NCBI GenBank assembly: GCA_903832295.1
Contig: CAILAZ010000093.1
Span: 1 to 64,000 of the forward strand
DNA: 64,000 bases
Source of the DNA: an uncultured Acidobacteriota bacterium
Lineage (GTDB): Bacteria; Acidobacteriota; Terriglobia; Terriglobales; Acidobacteriaceae
Reading direction: 5' to 3'
In this document: positions 1-8,016 of the stretch, piece after piece
Numbering within the stretch: position 1 is the first letter of the stretch
Layout: each line of letters begins with the position of its first letter
Translations under genes and position numbers: made by a program
Notes under the pieces: model-generated
Told to the model about the DNA's origin: nothing
Databases searched by the model: none
What the model saw: the letters and a program-made list of their open reading frames with translations, nothing else

Positions 1-24
1 ATCGTTCAGAATTTTCTGAACGAT
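1..24. repeat. 10-bp perfect inverted repeat at window edge
   Basis: Two 10-base arms (1-10 and 15-24) are exact reverse complements around a 4-base ATTT spacer. No T-run follows on the + strand, so a classic terminator for a gene left of the window is not clear. It could also be an operator upstream of the response regulator at 123. The left flank is outside the window. Confidence 0.5.
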
Positions 25-122
25 TGACCACCCTGTCACTCCCCCCGCCTCCGACGATTAACCCGAATGTCCATCGTTGCGGCGCTCGCAAACCTCCCGC
101 TCCATGCGCTACCATCATTGCG

Positions 123-917
123 ATGGCGCGCATTCTGATCGTCGAAGATGAACTTCACCTCGCCCAGGGCCTTTTGTTCAACCTTGAAGCCGAAGGCCAC
201 GAAATCTCCGCGGTTGAAAACGGCGAGGCCGCGCTCCAACTGCTGCTGGAGCGCAACGAACTCTTCGACGCCATCGTGCTCGACGTGATGCTGCCCGGAG
301 CCAATGGATTCGAGGTCGCGGACCAACTGCGCGCGGCGCGCAACTACGTTCCCATCCTCATGCTCACCGCACGCTCACGTCCGGAGGACGTGCTCAAGGG
401 CTTCGCCTCCGGCGCCGATGACTACCTGCCGAAGCCCTTCGAACTCAGCATCCTGATTGCCCGCGTACACGGCCTGCTGCGCCGCACGCAGTGGCAGCGC
501 GAGCAATCCGCGCAGGAGCGAAAGATCACGGAGACCCCCGTGTTTACTGGCTCCGGCGAGGCTGCGCAAGAAAACGAAAGCACCACCGCGCCACTTGCCG
601 CGCCGCCTCCGCACGAGGTCTTCGAGTTCGACGGACGCACCCTGGACTTCCGCACGCTGGAGCTGACTGCGCCCGCCGGCAAGATTCAGCTCACGCTGAT
701 GGAGGCTTCGCTGCTGCGCTACTTCATCGCGCACCGCAATGAGAACGTGAGCCGCAAGCAGATTCTGGAAGAGGTGTGGGGACTGCACGAAGACACCGAC
801 ACGCGCGCCATCGACAACTTCATCGTGCGGCTGCGCCGCTACATCGAAGACTCGCCCGGAACGCCGAAGTACCTGATCACGGTTCGCGGTGTGGGCTATC
901 GCTTCCTGCCGGAGTAG
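123..917 (+). CDS. OmpR/PhoB-family response regulator
   Basis: A 264-residue DNA-binding response regulator. Residues 1-120 form a receiver domain: the acidic pair is in VEDE, the phospho-acceptor is Asp54 in VLDVMLPG, and the conserved Thr and Lys are in LTAR and LPKPF. Residues 165-264 form a winged-helix domain ending in RGVGYRF, typical of OmpR proteins. The linker of about 40 residues is unusually long and rich in Glu and Pro. The start is ATG 123, because the frame upstream to 24 has no receiver-like sequence and MARILIVEDE is the usual N-terminus. There is no Shine-Dalgarno; a TACCAT box lies 7 nt before the ATG, so the mRNA may be leaderless. No histidine kinase is present, so the signal is unknown. 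Its 3' end overlaps the next gene tail to tail. Confidence 0.92.
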   Translation: MARILIVEDELHLAQGLLFNLEAEGHEISAVENGEAALQLLLERNELFDAIVLDVMLPGANGFEVADQLRAARNYVPILMLTARSRPEDVLKGFASGADDYLPKPFELSILIARVHGLLRRTQWQREQSAQERKITETPVFTGSGEAAQENESTTAPLAAPPPHEVFEFDGRTLDFRTLELTAPAGKIQLTLMEASLLRYFIAHRNENVSRKQILEEVWGLHEDTDTRAIDNFIVRLRRYIEDSPGTPKYLITVRGVGYRFLPE

Positions 918-1884
918 CAGCGCGCCATTCGTCGCCCCAGCCTAATCGCTTCAACCTGCGCCAGTCTTCTTTCTTTGAACGTGTTACCGCAGTGTTTGCA
1001 ATCTCGCCTTCCAGGCAGAGCGTGAGTTGCGTATAGCCGCTGAATACGCGGGGATGGCGCACAATGCGCGCGTCGGCGTTCTGCTGAATCTCACTGCGCG
1101 AAAAGGCAATGTAAGAAAACTTTTCATCCTCGTGTCCGAGGGTTGCGTCCTTCAGCCGGCGGTGGTCGGCGGTGCGCTCGACGCGTGCGGGGAAGTGGCA
1201 CCAATCTTCGTTGCGCGCCATGGGACAGGCGAGCGCGTTGGGGCAGGGCGCGGCGAGAGTTGCGCCCTCGGCCAGCAGGCGCGTGCGCACGGCGAGAATG
1301 TTGGCGAAGCCCTGCTTCGTTCCGGGCTCGATGAAGACGAGAAGCTTCGCAGTGCGCGCCCACGCCTTGCGCGTGAACTCGGCGCGCTGCGCTTCGCGAA
1401 GTTCATTCAACGCGTAGGAGCAGACGACGAGGTCCCAACTTCCTTCCGGAATCGCCGTGGTGAGATCGCCCTGTATCCATGCGGCTGCGCGCAGTGCGGG
1501 CTGATCGGCGTGCGCGGCCAGGCGGCGTGCGGCATCGATGAAATGCGGGTCGCGTTCGCAACCGGTGATGGATTGAATCGAGGGAAACTCCTGCACCGCC
1601 GCCCAGAGCGCGGTTCCGGGACCGCTGCCGAGATCGAGCACCGAGCCGATCTCATCGCTGCAAGCCTGGTGCGTCCAGCGCAGCGCTTCGGCAACAGCGG
1701 CAAAGTTTGCGGGCAGGCGCACGGCAAGGTAGGCGGCGCGCTGCTCAGGGCTGGGGAGTGCGGCCGGTGCTGCGCCCCCGCGATAACACTCGCTCAGGCG
1801 GGCGGAGGCGGCGCGCAGCTTGCCTCCATCGCAGGCGGAGAGTTCCTCCTCAATGCTGCGGCGGAGCGGCGTGGGGAGTTGCAT
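877..1884 (-). CDS. Rsm22-family small-subunit rRNA methyltransferase-like protein
   Basis: A 335-residue class I SAM-dependent methyltransferase of the Rsm22 family (the METTL17 relatives that act in small-ribosomal-subunit assembly). The SAM-binding loop is VLDLGSGPG at residues 82-90, followed by an acidic residue in CERD near 110. A Cys cluster at 214, 220 and 229 (CPNALAC, WCHF), with Cys290, matches the iron-sulfur or zinc site of the family. Start ATG 1884 overlaps the TGA of mltG by one base (TGATG), so the two are translationally coupled. The 3' end overlaps the response regulator by 41 bp. Whether the bacterial protein methylates RNA or is an assembly factor is not settled by sequence. 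Confidence 0.85.
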   Translation of the reverse strand: MQLPTPLRRSIEEELSACDGGKLRAASARLSECYRGGAAPAALPSPEQRAAYLAVRLPANFAAVAEALRWTHQACSDEIGSVLDLGSGPGTALWAAVQEFPSIQSITGCERDPHFIDAARRLAAHADQPALRAAAWIQGDLTTAIPEGSWDLVVCSYALNELREAQRAEFTRKAWARTAKLLVFIEPGTKQGFANILAVRTRLLAEGATLAAPCPNALACPMARNEDWCHFPARVERTADHRRLKDATLGHEDEKFSYIAFSRSEIQQNADARIVRHPRVFSGYTQLTLCLEGEIANTAVTRSKKEDWRRLKRLGWGDEWRAATPAGSDSPHREP

Positions 1885-2858
1885 CAGCGGGCCTTCACGG
1901 CTTTGCGGTAGGCGATCACGTTGCGTTCGTGCTCCTCGAAGGAGCCGGAGAAGTGATGGCGTCCGCTGCCGTCGCCGGCGGCCACGAAGAACAGGTACGG
2001 AGTTTGCGCCGGGTGCATGGCGGCGCGCAGCGAAGCCGCGCCGGGATTGGCGATGGGGCCGGGCGGCAGCCCTGCAAATTTGTAAGTGTTGTAGGGCGAG
2101 TCCGATTGAAGATCGCTCTGGTAGATGGTGCCGCGATAATCTCCGCGAAGCAGGGCTGCATAGACCACGGTGGGGTCAGCGGCGAGCGCCATGTTCTTTG
2201 CGAGGCGGTTGGTATAGACGCTGGCGACCTCGGGGCGCTCATCGGCCGCAGCGGTTTCCTTCTCGACAATGGAGGCGAGAGTGACGAGGCGGTGCGCGTC
2301 CTGCGTGAGGCCGAGCAACTGCGCCTGGCGCTGGAACTGGCGGACCATGGCGGCGGCCATGTCGCGCGCGCTCATGGTGCGCGAGAACTGGTAGGTGTCT
2401 GGGAAGAGGTAGCCTTCGAGCGACCGGGCGTGGGGGTCGATGGAATGGACGAGCGCGCCATCCCTGGCGACGGCGAGAAACTCTTCCTTCTTGACCAGGC
2501 CCGCGCCCTGAATGGCGGCTGCGATCTCGAAGATGTTGTAGCCTTCGGGGACGACTACTGTGTGCAGCAGAACGTCGCCGCGCGCAATCCGCTGAAAGAC
2601 CTCAAGTCCACTGGCAGCGCGGGTGAAACGGTACTCGCCAGCCTTGAGCCTTTTCTTTGGCATGGCGTAGTGGATCAGTTGAAAAGCAAACTGGCTGCGG
2701 ATGACTCCGGTGCGCTGAAGTTCAGCGGCGATCGCTTTGGAGGACGACCCGGCAGGGAAGAGCAGCACCTGCGGAACATCCGGAGCCACGGGTATCACCA
2801 GCGCCCAGGCAAACCAGAGAGCAGCTACCAGCAGAAGAATCGCTATGAAGCGGACCAT
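1884..2858 (-). CDS. mltG: endolytic transglycosylase MltG (YceG-like)
   Basis: A 324-residue inner-membrane protein that cuts nascent peptidoglycan glycan strands and so limits their length. A single N-terminal membrane helix (about residues 3-20, AILLLVAALWFAW) is followed by a YceG domain with a LysM-like part and the catalytic Glu in ASIVEKETA. The C-terminal YKFAGLPPGPIANPG segment is a hallmark of the family. Start ATG 2858 places the helix at the N-terminus; the frame runs further upstream but without conserved sequence. A TACACT box lies 7 nt before this ATG and there is no Shine-Dalgarno, so the transcript may be leaderless. It is first in an operon with the Rsm22-like gene. Confidence 0.93.
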   Translation of the reverse strand: MVRFIAILLLVAALWFAWALVIPVAPDVPQVLLFPAGSSSKAIAAELQRTGVIRSQFAFQLIHYAMPKKRLKAGEYRFTRAASGLEVFQRIARGDVLLHTVVVPEGYNIFEIAAAIQGAGLVKKEEFLAVARDGALVHSIDPHARSLEGYLFPDTYQFSRTMSARDMAAAMVRQFQRQAQLLGLTQDAHRLVTLASIVEKETAAADERPEVASVYTNRLAKNMALAADPTVVYAALLRGDYRGTIYQSDLQSDSPYNTYKFAGLPPGPIANPGAASLRAAMHPAQTPYLFFVAAGDGSGRHHFSGSFEEHERNVIAYRKAVKAR

Positions 2859-2935
2859 GATTTCTAGTGTAGATGAGCGGGTGGGAAGAGACCAAAGCGG
2901 AGGGGGCGCATTTGTGGGCAGCCTCTTGCGCATGG

Positions 2936-2964
2936 TTGACAGGTGGTGACAAAGCTCCTAGAGT
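2936..2964 (+). promoter_or_regulatory. sigma-70-type promoter for the cobalamin riboswitch transcript
   Basis: A TTGACA box (2936-2941) and a TAGAGT box (2959-2964) are separated by 17 bases. The predicted start near 2971 gives a leader of about 100 nt before the riboswitch aptamer. This is the best -35/-10 match in the intergenic region between mltG and the receptor gene. Confidence 0.6.
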
Positions 2965-3067
2965 CGATTTATCGGCCTCCGATGCTGCCGTCTCTCGAAG
3001 TAGAAGTGTTTTCTCCTGCCTAGAGTCACGAATCATTCCAGTCGATACTGTTCTTTTCCAATTCAGC

Positions 3068-3244
3068 GTTCGCGCGCCTGAGGCTCTCGCCTTAGGCATG
3101 GGAAGCGGGTGAGAATCCCGCGCTGCCGCGCAACTGTAAGTCGGGGAGACGAGCCGCATAGCCACTGTGCAATTCTGCATGGGAAGGCATGTGGTGGAAG
3201 AGTCCGAGAAGACCACCCCGAGGAGCCAGGAGACCGGCGCGAAC
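3068..3244 (+). ncRNA. cobalamin (B12) riboswitch
   Basis: The segment has the conserved cobalamin aptamer blocks in order: GGGAAGCGGGTGAGAATCCC near 3100, GCGCAACTGTAAG near 3129, GCCACTG near 3161, and the B12 box AGCCAGGAGACCGGC at 3224-3238. The ends pair as P1 (GTTCGCG 3068-3074 with CGCGAAC 3238-3244). It lies directly upstream of a BtuB-like receptor. After P1, a CCCT run near 3254 can pair with the AGGG of the Shine-Dalgarno (3271-3280), suggesting that bound cobalamin blocks translation. That platform is inferred. Confidence 0.95.
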
Positions 3245-3281
3245 ACACCGATAACCCTCTTTCGCGTGTAAGGGAGGAATT

Positions 3282-5471
3282 ATGCGAGCTTTCCGCCTCG
3301 TAGTTTGCAATCTTTTCATACTGATATTTTCCATCTCTGCATTTTCCCTGGACCTGAAGGTCCGTGTTGCCGATCCGTCGTCTGCCGCAGTGAGCGGCGC
3401 GCGGGTGGCTGTTTATGCTTCGGGCTCCGGGCAGTTGCTGGCGCTTGAGCAAAGTGATGCGCAGGGTGTGGTTGCATTTCGAAATCTGAATGCGCCCGCG
3501 GTGCGGGTTGAGGTGCTGGCGGCGGGCTTTGCTCCGCTGACGGTGAATGCGAAAGCGGGCGAGGTGACGGCGCAGTTGAAGCTGGCACCGCAGTCGGAGT
3601 CGGTTGTGGTGTCGGCGGCGCCTACTCCGGTGGAGGCAGGGCTGACGGGGTTGAGCGTGTCGTCGCTGGATTCGGTGGCGCTGGTTGCGATGCAGCCGGT
3701 TGCGGCTTCGGATGCGGTCCGCTTTTTGCCGGGAGTGATTCTGGCGGACTCGGGCAACCGCGGCGGGCAGACTTCGATGTTCGTGCGCGGCGGCGACTCA
3801 CGCTACAACAAGGTGCTGCTGGATGGAGTTCCGGTGGACGATCCGGGCGGGTACTTTGATTTCGGAACAATTTCCATGACCGGAGTGGACCGGCTGGAGT
3901 TGATGCGCGGCTCGGAGAGCGTGCTCTACGGTTCCGACGCGATGAGCAGCGTGCTTCAGGTGAGCACGGCCATCGGGAGGACGAAAACTCCTGAGTTGAA
4001 GTTGGGCAGCGATGGTGGAAACTTCGGCACGGCCCACGGGTACTCGTCACTGGGCGGCGTTGGCGGACGCTTTGACTACAACTTGTTTGGCGACGTTCTC
4101 CACTCGAACGGGCAGGGCGCAAACGACTACTACAACAACGCGACCGAGGGAGCGAATATCGGTTACCAGATTGCTCCGAACGAGTCTCTGCGGCTGCATG
4201 TCAGGCACAACAATTCGCACTCGGGTGTGCCGGGAGAGACAACGTTCCTGGGCAACCGGCTGCTTGCGCCGGACTCGGACGCGAGGGCGCACCAGAACAA
4301 CCTGCTGGCATCGCTGGAGTTCAGTCTTGCGGCCCCGGCGAAGTGGCAGCACCAGTTGACGGTGTACAACTACAACCATCAGCGGCATGACACGGATAGC
4401 GTTGCGGATTCGTGGCGGGCAACTCCGGCATACGGGTTTATCGATTATCCGTATGGAGATGCGGCGGACCTGAATCACTTCGGGGTTCGCTACAGCGGAG
4501 AGTACTGGGAGAGCAGCAAGGCGCGGAGCAACTTCGGCTACGAGTTTGAGGATGAGAACGGCTATGTGGGAGACACCACGGCACCGCCCATGAGCCACGG
4601 TTTGCGGCTGAACCATGCGGTGTACGGCGAGCAGTTTGTGCAGGTGGGAAGGCTGAGCGCGATTGTGGGTGCACGCTTTGTGCACAACGAGAGCTTTGGC
4701 AACCGGGTGGTTCCGCGGGTTTCGCTGACATACAAGGTGTGGGACGGCAACGGAGCTCTGACGGGAACGCGGCTAAAGGGAAGCTACAGCGAGGGGATCA
4801 AGGAACCGCGCTTTGAGGAATCGTTCGGCATTGGCGGGTACTACATCCTGAAGAACACGGCACTGAAGGCAGAGAAGGCGCGCAACCTGGAGGCTGGAGT
4901 GGAGCAGAAATTCGGCTCGCGGGTGTCGGCAACGGCGACGTACTTCAACACGCTGTTCCGCGACCGCATCGACCTCAACTTCAATCCCGTGACGTTCTAC
5001 TCGCAGTACATCAACGTGAATAAGGCGCTGGCACATGGCGCGGAGCTGGATGTGAATGGCAGGTTGAGCCAGGCATTCCAGTTGCAGGGCTCCTACATGT
5101 ACACGTCTTCGCAGGTGCTAAAAGCTCCGCTGAGCAGCAGTCCATTTACCCAGGCGGGGGCACCGCTGCTGCTGCGTCCCAAGCACGCGGGGACACTGCT
5201 GCTGGGCTACACGCGCCCGCGCTACGGGCTGACGCTGGGCGGTTCGTTTATCGGCCGGCGGGAGGATTCAGACTTCTACGGCTACGGCTACACCCATGCC
5301 GCAGGGTATGCGCGAGTGGATGCGGGAGGCTGGTATCAGCTGACGCACCGGGCAACGCTCTATGCCAACGTGGAGAACCTGCTGAACCGTCACTACGAAG
5401 AGGTGCTGGGATATCCGGCAATGTCAGCGAACTTCCGCGCGGGGATGCGCTTCCGGCTGGGCGGAGATTAG
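3282..5471 (+). CDS. TonB-dependent cobalamin receptor, BtuB-like
   Basis: A 729-residue outer-membrane receptor. It has a signal peptide (residues 1-22), a carboxypeptidase-regulatory-like beta-sandwich (about 25-105), a plug domain (about 120-225, with QTSMFVRGGDSRYNKVLLDG and LMRGSESVLYG) and a 22-strand barrel ending in MRFRLGGD. Start ATG 3282 follows AGGGAGG by a few bases. The cobalamin riboswitch directly upstream shows that the substrate is cobalamin or a precursor and that expression falls when B12 is plentiful. No btuCDF or cobalamin synthesis gene follows, so this is a stand-alone transporter unit. A terminator lies at 5491-5520. Confidence 0.92.
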   Translation: MRAFRLVVCNLFILIFSISAFSLDLKVRVADPSSAAVSGARVAVYASGSGQLLALEQSDAQGVVAFRNLNAPAVRVEVLAAGFAPLTVNAKAGEVTAQLKLAPQSESVVVSAAPTPVEAGLTGLSVSSLDSVALVAMQPVAASDAVRFLPGVILADSGNRGGQTSMFVRGGDSRYNKVLLDGVPVDDPGGYFDFGTISMTGVDRLELMRGSESVLYGSDAMSSVLQVSTAIGRTKTPELKLGSDGGNFGTAHGYSSLGGVGGRFDYNLFGDVLHSNGQGANDYYNNATEGANIGYQIAPNESLRLHVRHNNSHSGVPGETTFLGNRLLAPDSDARAHQNNLLASLEFSLAAPAKWQHQLTVYNYNHQRHDTDSVADSWRATPAYGFIDYPYGDAADLNHFGVRYSGEYWESSKARSNFGYEFEDENGYVGDTTAPPMSHGLRLNHAVYGEQFVQVGRLSAIVGARFVHNESFGNRVVPRVSLTYKVWDGNGALTGTRLKGSYSEGIKEPRFEESFGIGGYYILKNTALKAEKARNLEAGVEQKFGSRVSATATYFNTLFRDRIDLNFNPVTFYSQYINVNKALAHGAELDVNGRLSQAFQLQGSYMYTSSQVLKAPLSSSPFTQAGAPLLLRPKHAGTLLLGYTRPRYGLTLGGSFIGRREDSDFYGYGYTHAAGYARVDAGGWYQLTHRATLYANVENLLNRHYEEVLGYPAMSANFRAGMRFRLGGD

Positions 5472-5490
5472 AGCACAGGTTGTACAGGCA

Positions 5491-5520
5491 GAGGCCGGTT
5501 CGCGCCGGCCTTTGCCTTTT
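5491..5520 (+). terminator. rho-independent terminator of the TonB receptor gene
   Basis: A GC-rich stem (GGCCGG 5493-5498 with CCGGCC 5505-5510) is followed by TTTGCCTTTT, about 20 bases after the receptor stop codon. Confidence 0.75.
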
Positions 5521-5566
5521 GGCGTGAAGCTCTCCGCGATATGCTTGAGAGCAGGAGCGAGCAACG

Positions 5567-6073
5567 ATGGAATTCATGGAGCTGTTGCAGGCGCGGCAGT
5601 CAGTACGGCGGTATCGGAATGAGCCGGTGAGCGAGGCGCTGGTGGGCCGGATTCTGGAGGCGGTGCGGACAGCGCCTTCGGCAGGGAACTTTCAGGCTTA
5701 CGAGATTTACGTGGTGGAGGGCAAGGCGCGGATGGAGGCGCTGGCAGAGGCGACCTTCAGCCACGAGTGGATTGCGCAGGCTCCGATGGCGCTGGTGGTG
5801 TGTACGAACGCGGCGCGCTGCGAGTACGACGGCAAGGAGCACTGGGCGCTGCAGGATGCGAGCATCGCGGCGACCCTGGCGCATTTGGCAGTGGTGGAGC
5901 TGGGATTGGCGACCTGCTGGGTGGGAGCGTTCCTCCCGGCCAAGGTTGCGGAAGTGGTGGAGGCCGCAGAGGGACACGTGCCGGTGGCGGTGCTGCCGGT
6001 GGGCTATGCGGACGAGGCTCCGCCGCGAAGCGAACGCCGGAAGCTGGAAGAGTTTGTACACCGCTGCAAATGA
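5567..6073 (+). CDS. nitroreductase-family FMN oxidoreductase
   Basis: A 168-residue cytoplasmic flavoprotein. The N-terminal RQSVRRYRNEPV and the TAPSAGNFQ segment are the FMN-binding signature of the nitroreductase family, and ALQDASIAATLAHLAV is the usual dimer and FMN helix. Such enzymes reduce nitro groups, quinones or enones with NAD(P)H; the substrate here is not predictable. Start ATG 5567 follows GGAG at a suitable distance; ATG 5576 is also possible. The gene follows the B12 receptor, but it is shorter than BluB (the nitroreductase-like DMB synthase), and a terminator separates the two. It is convergent with the aldolase gene, with an 18-bp gap. Confidence 0.87.
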   Translation: MEFMELLQARQSVRRYRNEPVSEALVGRILEAVRTAPSAGNFQAYEIYVVEGKARMEALAEATFSHEWIAQAPMALVVCTNAARCEYDGKEHWALQDASIAATLAHLAVVELGLATCWVGAFLPAKVAEVVEAAEGHVPVAVLPVGYADEAPPRSERRKLEEFVHRCK

Positions 6074-6091
6074 GCGGCGCGGAGTTGCGGA

Positions 6092-6757
6092 CTAGGCGCG
6101 GGTGCGCAGTTCGGAGCGGTGGCTCTGCATGCGCTGGCGCATCTCATGGAGTTTGCTGACCTGCTCGGCGGCGAGGGGGCGCTCGCACCCAAGCTGTTTG
6201 ACGACGAGCGCGATCTTGGCGAAGTGCTCGACGGTTTCCATGTTCATGTAGGCCTGCATGAGGTCGCAGCCGTAGGTGACGACGCCGTGGTTGGCCATGA
6301 GGACGGCATCGTGGCCGGGGATGTAGGGCTCAAGGGCGGCGGAGAGTTCGCTGGTGCCGGGAGTGGCGTAGTGGGCGAGGGGAACCTCGCCGAGCGAGAG
6401 CAGAACTTCACTGATGAGCGCCTGGTCCAGGGCGAGTCCGCAGGCGGCAAAGCCGGTGGCTGTGGGTGGGTGGGCGTGGACGATGGCGTTGATGTCTGGG
6501 CGCATGCGGTAGATGGTCATGTGCATGCCGATTTCGCTGGTGACATCGCGAAAGCCGGAGACCTTGCGGCCGTGCATGTCCACCACGAGCAGGTCCTCGG
6601 TGCACATCATACCCTTGCTCATGCAGGTGGGCGTAATCAGGGCAGAAACCTCATTGAGGCGCACGGAGATGTTGCCGTCGGTGGCGGCGATCAGGCCGCG
6701 GTCGTGCAGCATCCTGCCGAAGCGGAGGATTTCCAGCCGGGATTCGTGGTCGCTCAT
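6092..6757 (-). CDS. class II aldolase/adducin-family protein (L-fuculose-phosphate aldolase-like)
   Basis: A 221-residue zinc enzyme. The HAHP motif (IVHAHPPTATGFA) and a later His in LMANHGVV supply the metal ligands, and DGNISVR near the N-terminus binds substrate phosphate. Members cleave sugar phosphates such as L-fuculose-1-phosphate or L-ribulose-5-phosphate, or act on methylthioribulose-1-phosphate; the exact substrate is not clear and no sugar operon surrounds it. Start ATG 6757 is preferred over the in-frame TTG 6763 because AGGA upstream is better spaced for the ATG. It appears to be monocistronic. Confidence 0.85.
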   Translation of the reverse strand: MSDHESRLEILRFGRMLHDRGLIAATDGNISVRLNEVSALITPTCMSKGMMCTEDLLVVDMHGRKVSGFRDVTSEIGMHMTIYRMRPDINAIVHAHPPTATGFAACGLALDQALISEVLLSLGEVPLAHYATPGTSELSAALEPYIPGHDAVLMANHGVVTYGCDLMQAYMNMETVEHFAKIALVVKQLGCERPLAAEQVSKLHEMRQRMQSHRSELRTRA

Positions 6758-6860
6758 TGCCAATCAATCCTGTAGAAAATTTCCCACTAACCGCATAGTA
6801 CCGTAGCGCAAAGAGGTTCGCCACACTTTCTGTGAGGTTCCGGGCAAGGATTTACGGCCC

Positions 6861-6866
6861 TATAAT
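6861..6866 (+). promoter_or_regulatory. consensus -10 box TATAAT, probable leaderless start of queA
   Basis: A perfect TATAAT ends 7 nt before the GTG start of queA. Transcription from it would begin at or next to the start codon, leaving no room for a Shine-Dalgarno. No strong -35 box is visible. Confidence 0.6.
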
Positions 6867-6873
6867 CAATTGC

Positions 6874-7974
6874 GTGCTAGTTTCCGATTTCGATTTTAAC
6901 CTACCACCTGAACTGATTGCGCAGCACCCTCCCGTGGAGCGTGCCGCGTCGCGGATGCTCCATTTAAGGAGTAACTGCCTTCGGGACACAGTTTTCGGCG
7001 AGCTTCCAGAGCTGCTGAGGCCCTCTGATCTGCTGGTATTCAACGATACTAGGGTGCTTCCGGCGCGGCTCTTTGGCCACCGCAGCGGAAGCCGGGCGCA
7101 GCGGCTGAGCCCGGCAAACCCGGCCTCGCGGGAGTTTCTGCAGGGGCGGGTGGAGGTGCTGCTGACGCGGCGGCTGGCGGGCGAAGAGCAACGCTGGCAG
7201 GCACTGGTGCGGCCGGGAAAGAAGATCATGCCAGGGGAGAGTTTGTACTTTGGCGCGGCGGAGGACGGGCAAGCCCTGCTGGAGGCCGAGGTGCTGGAGC
7301 GGGGCGAGTTTGGGGAGCGCACGCTGAAGTTTCTGCCGGTGCCGGACTTCTTTGCGCGGCTGGAGCGGCTGGGCCATATTCCGCTGCCTCCCTACATTGA
7401 CCGCAAGGATACGGCCGAGGACCGGGAGCGCTACCAGACGGTGTTTGCGCGCGATCCGGGGTCGGTGGCGGCGCCGACGGCGGGGCTGCACTTTACGGAC
7501 GAAATTCTGGGACGGCTGGGGGAAAAGGGAATCGAGACAGCTGCGGTGACTCTCCACGTGGGGCTGGGGACGTTTTCACCGATCCGGGTGGAGGTGGTGG
7601 AGGAACACAGGATCCACACCGAGTGGTACCAGGTTCCGGAAGATACGGCGGAGAAGATTGCGCGGGCCAGGCGCGAGGGGCGGCGGGTGGTGGCCGTAGG
7701 GACGACCACGGTGCGAACGCTGGAGTACGCGGCAGGACAGTATCCGGAGGGGGCGATTCCGGCGCATGAAGGCGAGGCCAATATTTTTATCTACCCGGGA
7801 TACCGCTTCCGGGTGGTGGATGCGATGCTGACGAACTTCCACCTGCCGAAGAGCACGCTGCTGATGCTGGTGGCGGCGTTTGCGGGGCGGGAGCGGGTGC
7901 TAGCGGCGTACGAACACGCGGTCCGCGAGCGCTACCGGTTCTTCAGCTACGGGGACTGCATGCTGGTGGAATAA
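6874..7974 (+). CDS. queA: S-adenosylmethionine:tRNA ribosyltransferase-isomerase
   Basis: A 366-residue cytoplasmic enzyme that moves the ribosyl part of SAM to preQ1 at tRNA position 34, making epoxyqueuosine. Family marks are [13 protein letters not shown] at the N-terminus, [42 protein letters not shown] and the C-terminal [18 protein letters not shown] 6874 is chosen because it gives MLVSDFDF, the standard N-terminus; the open frame upstream is not conserved. An insertion of about 20 residues follows VLPARLFG. There is no Shine-Dalgarno, and TATAAT lies 7 nt upstream. The polA gene follows after 42 bp. Other queuosine genes are absent from the window. Confidence 0.95.
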   Translation: MLVSDFDFNLPPELIAQHPPVERAASRMLHLRSNCLRDTVFGELPELLRPSDLLVFNDTRVLPARLFGHRSGSRAQRLSPANPASREFLQGRVEVLLTRRLAGEEQRWQALVRPGKKIMPGESLYFGAAEDGQALLEAEVLERGEFGERTLKFLPVPDFFARLERLGHIPLPPYIDRKDTAEDRERYQTVFARDPGSVAAPTAGLHFTDEILGRLGEKGIETAAVTLHVGLGTFSPIRVEVVEEHRIHTEWYQVPEDTAEKIARARREGRRVVAVGTTTVRTLEYAAGQYPEGAIPAHEGEANIFIYPGYRFRVVDAMLTNFHLPKSTLLMLVAAFAGRERVLAAYEHAVRERYRFFSYGDCMLVE

Positions 7975-8016
7975 GGCCAGTGGAACGCGCCGCCGGTTTG
8001 GGCTAGGATTCTCCCT

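Noticed and set aside
1027-1911. 294-codon + frame opposite the Rsm22-like gene
   Set aside because: The minus strand has a SAM loop and Cys cluster; the + frame has no recognised motif.
1707-2867. 386-codon + frame opposite mltG
   Set aside because: It is antisense to a clear MltG gene, has no Shine-Dalgarno and no family look; GC-rich codon bias explains the open frame.
5567-6073. BluB (DMB synthase) for the nitroreductase next to the B12 receptor
   Set aside because: The protein is 168 residues, shorter than BluB, and a terminator separates it from the riboswitch unit.
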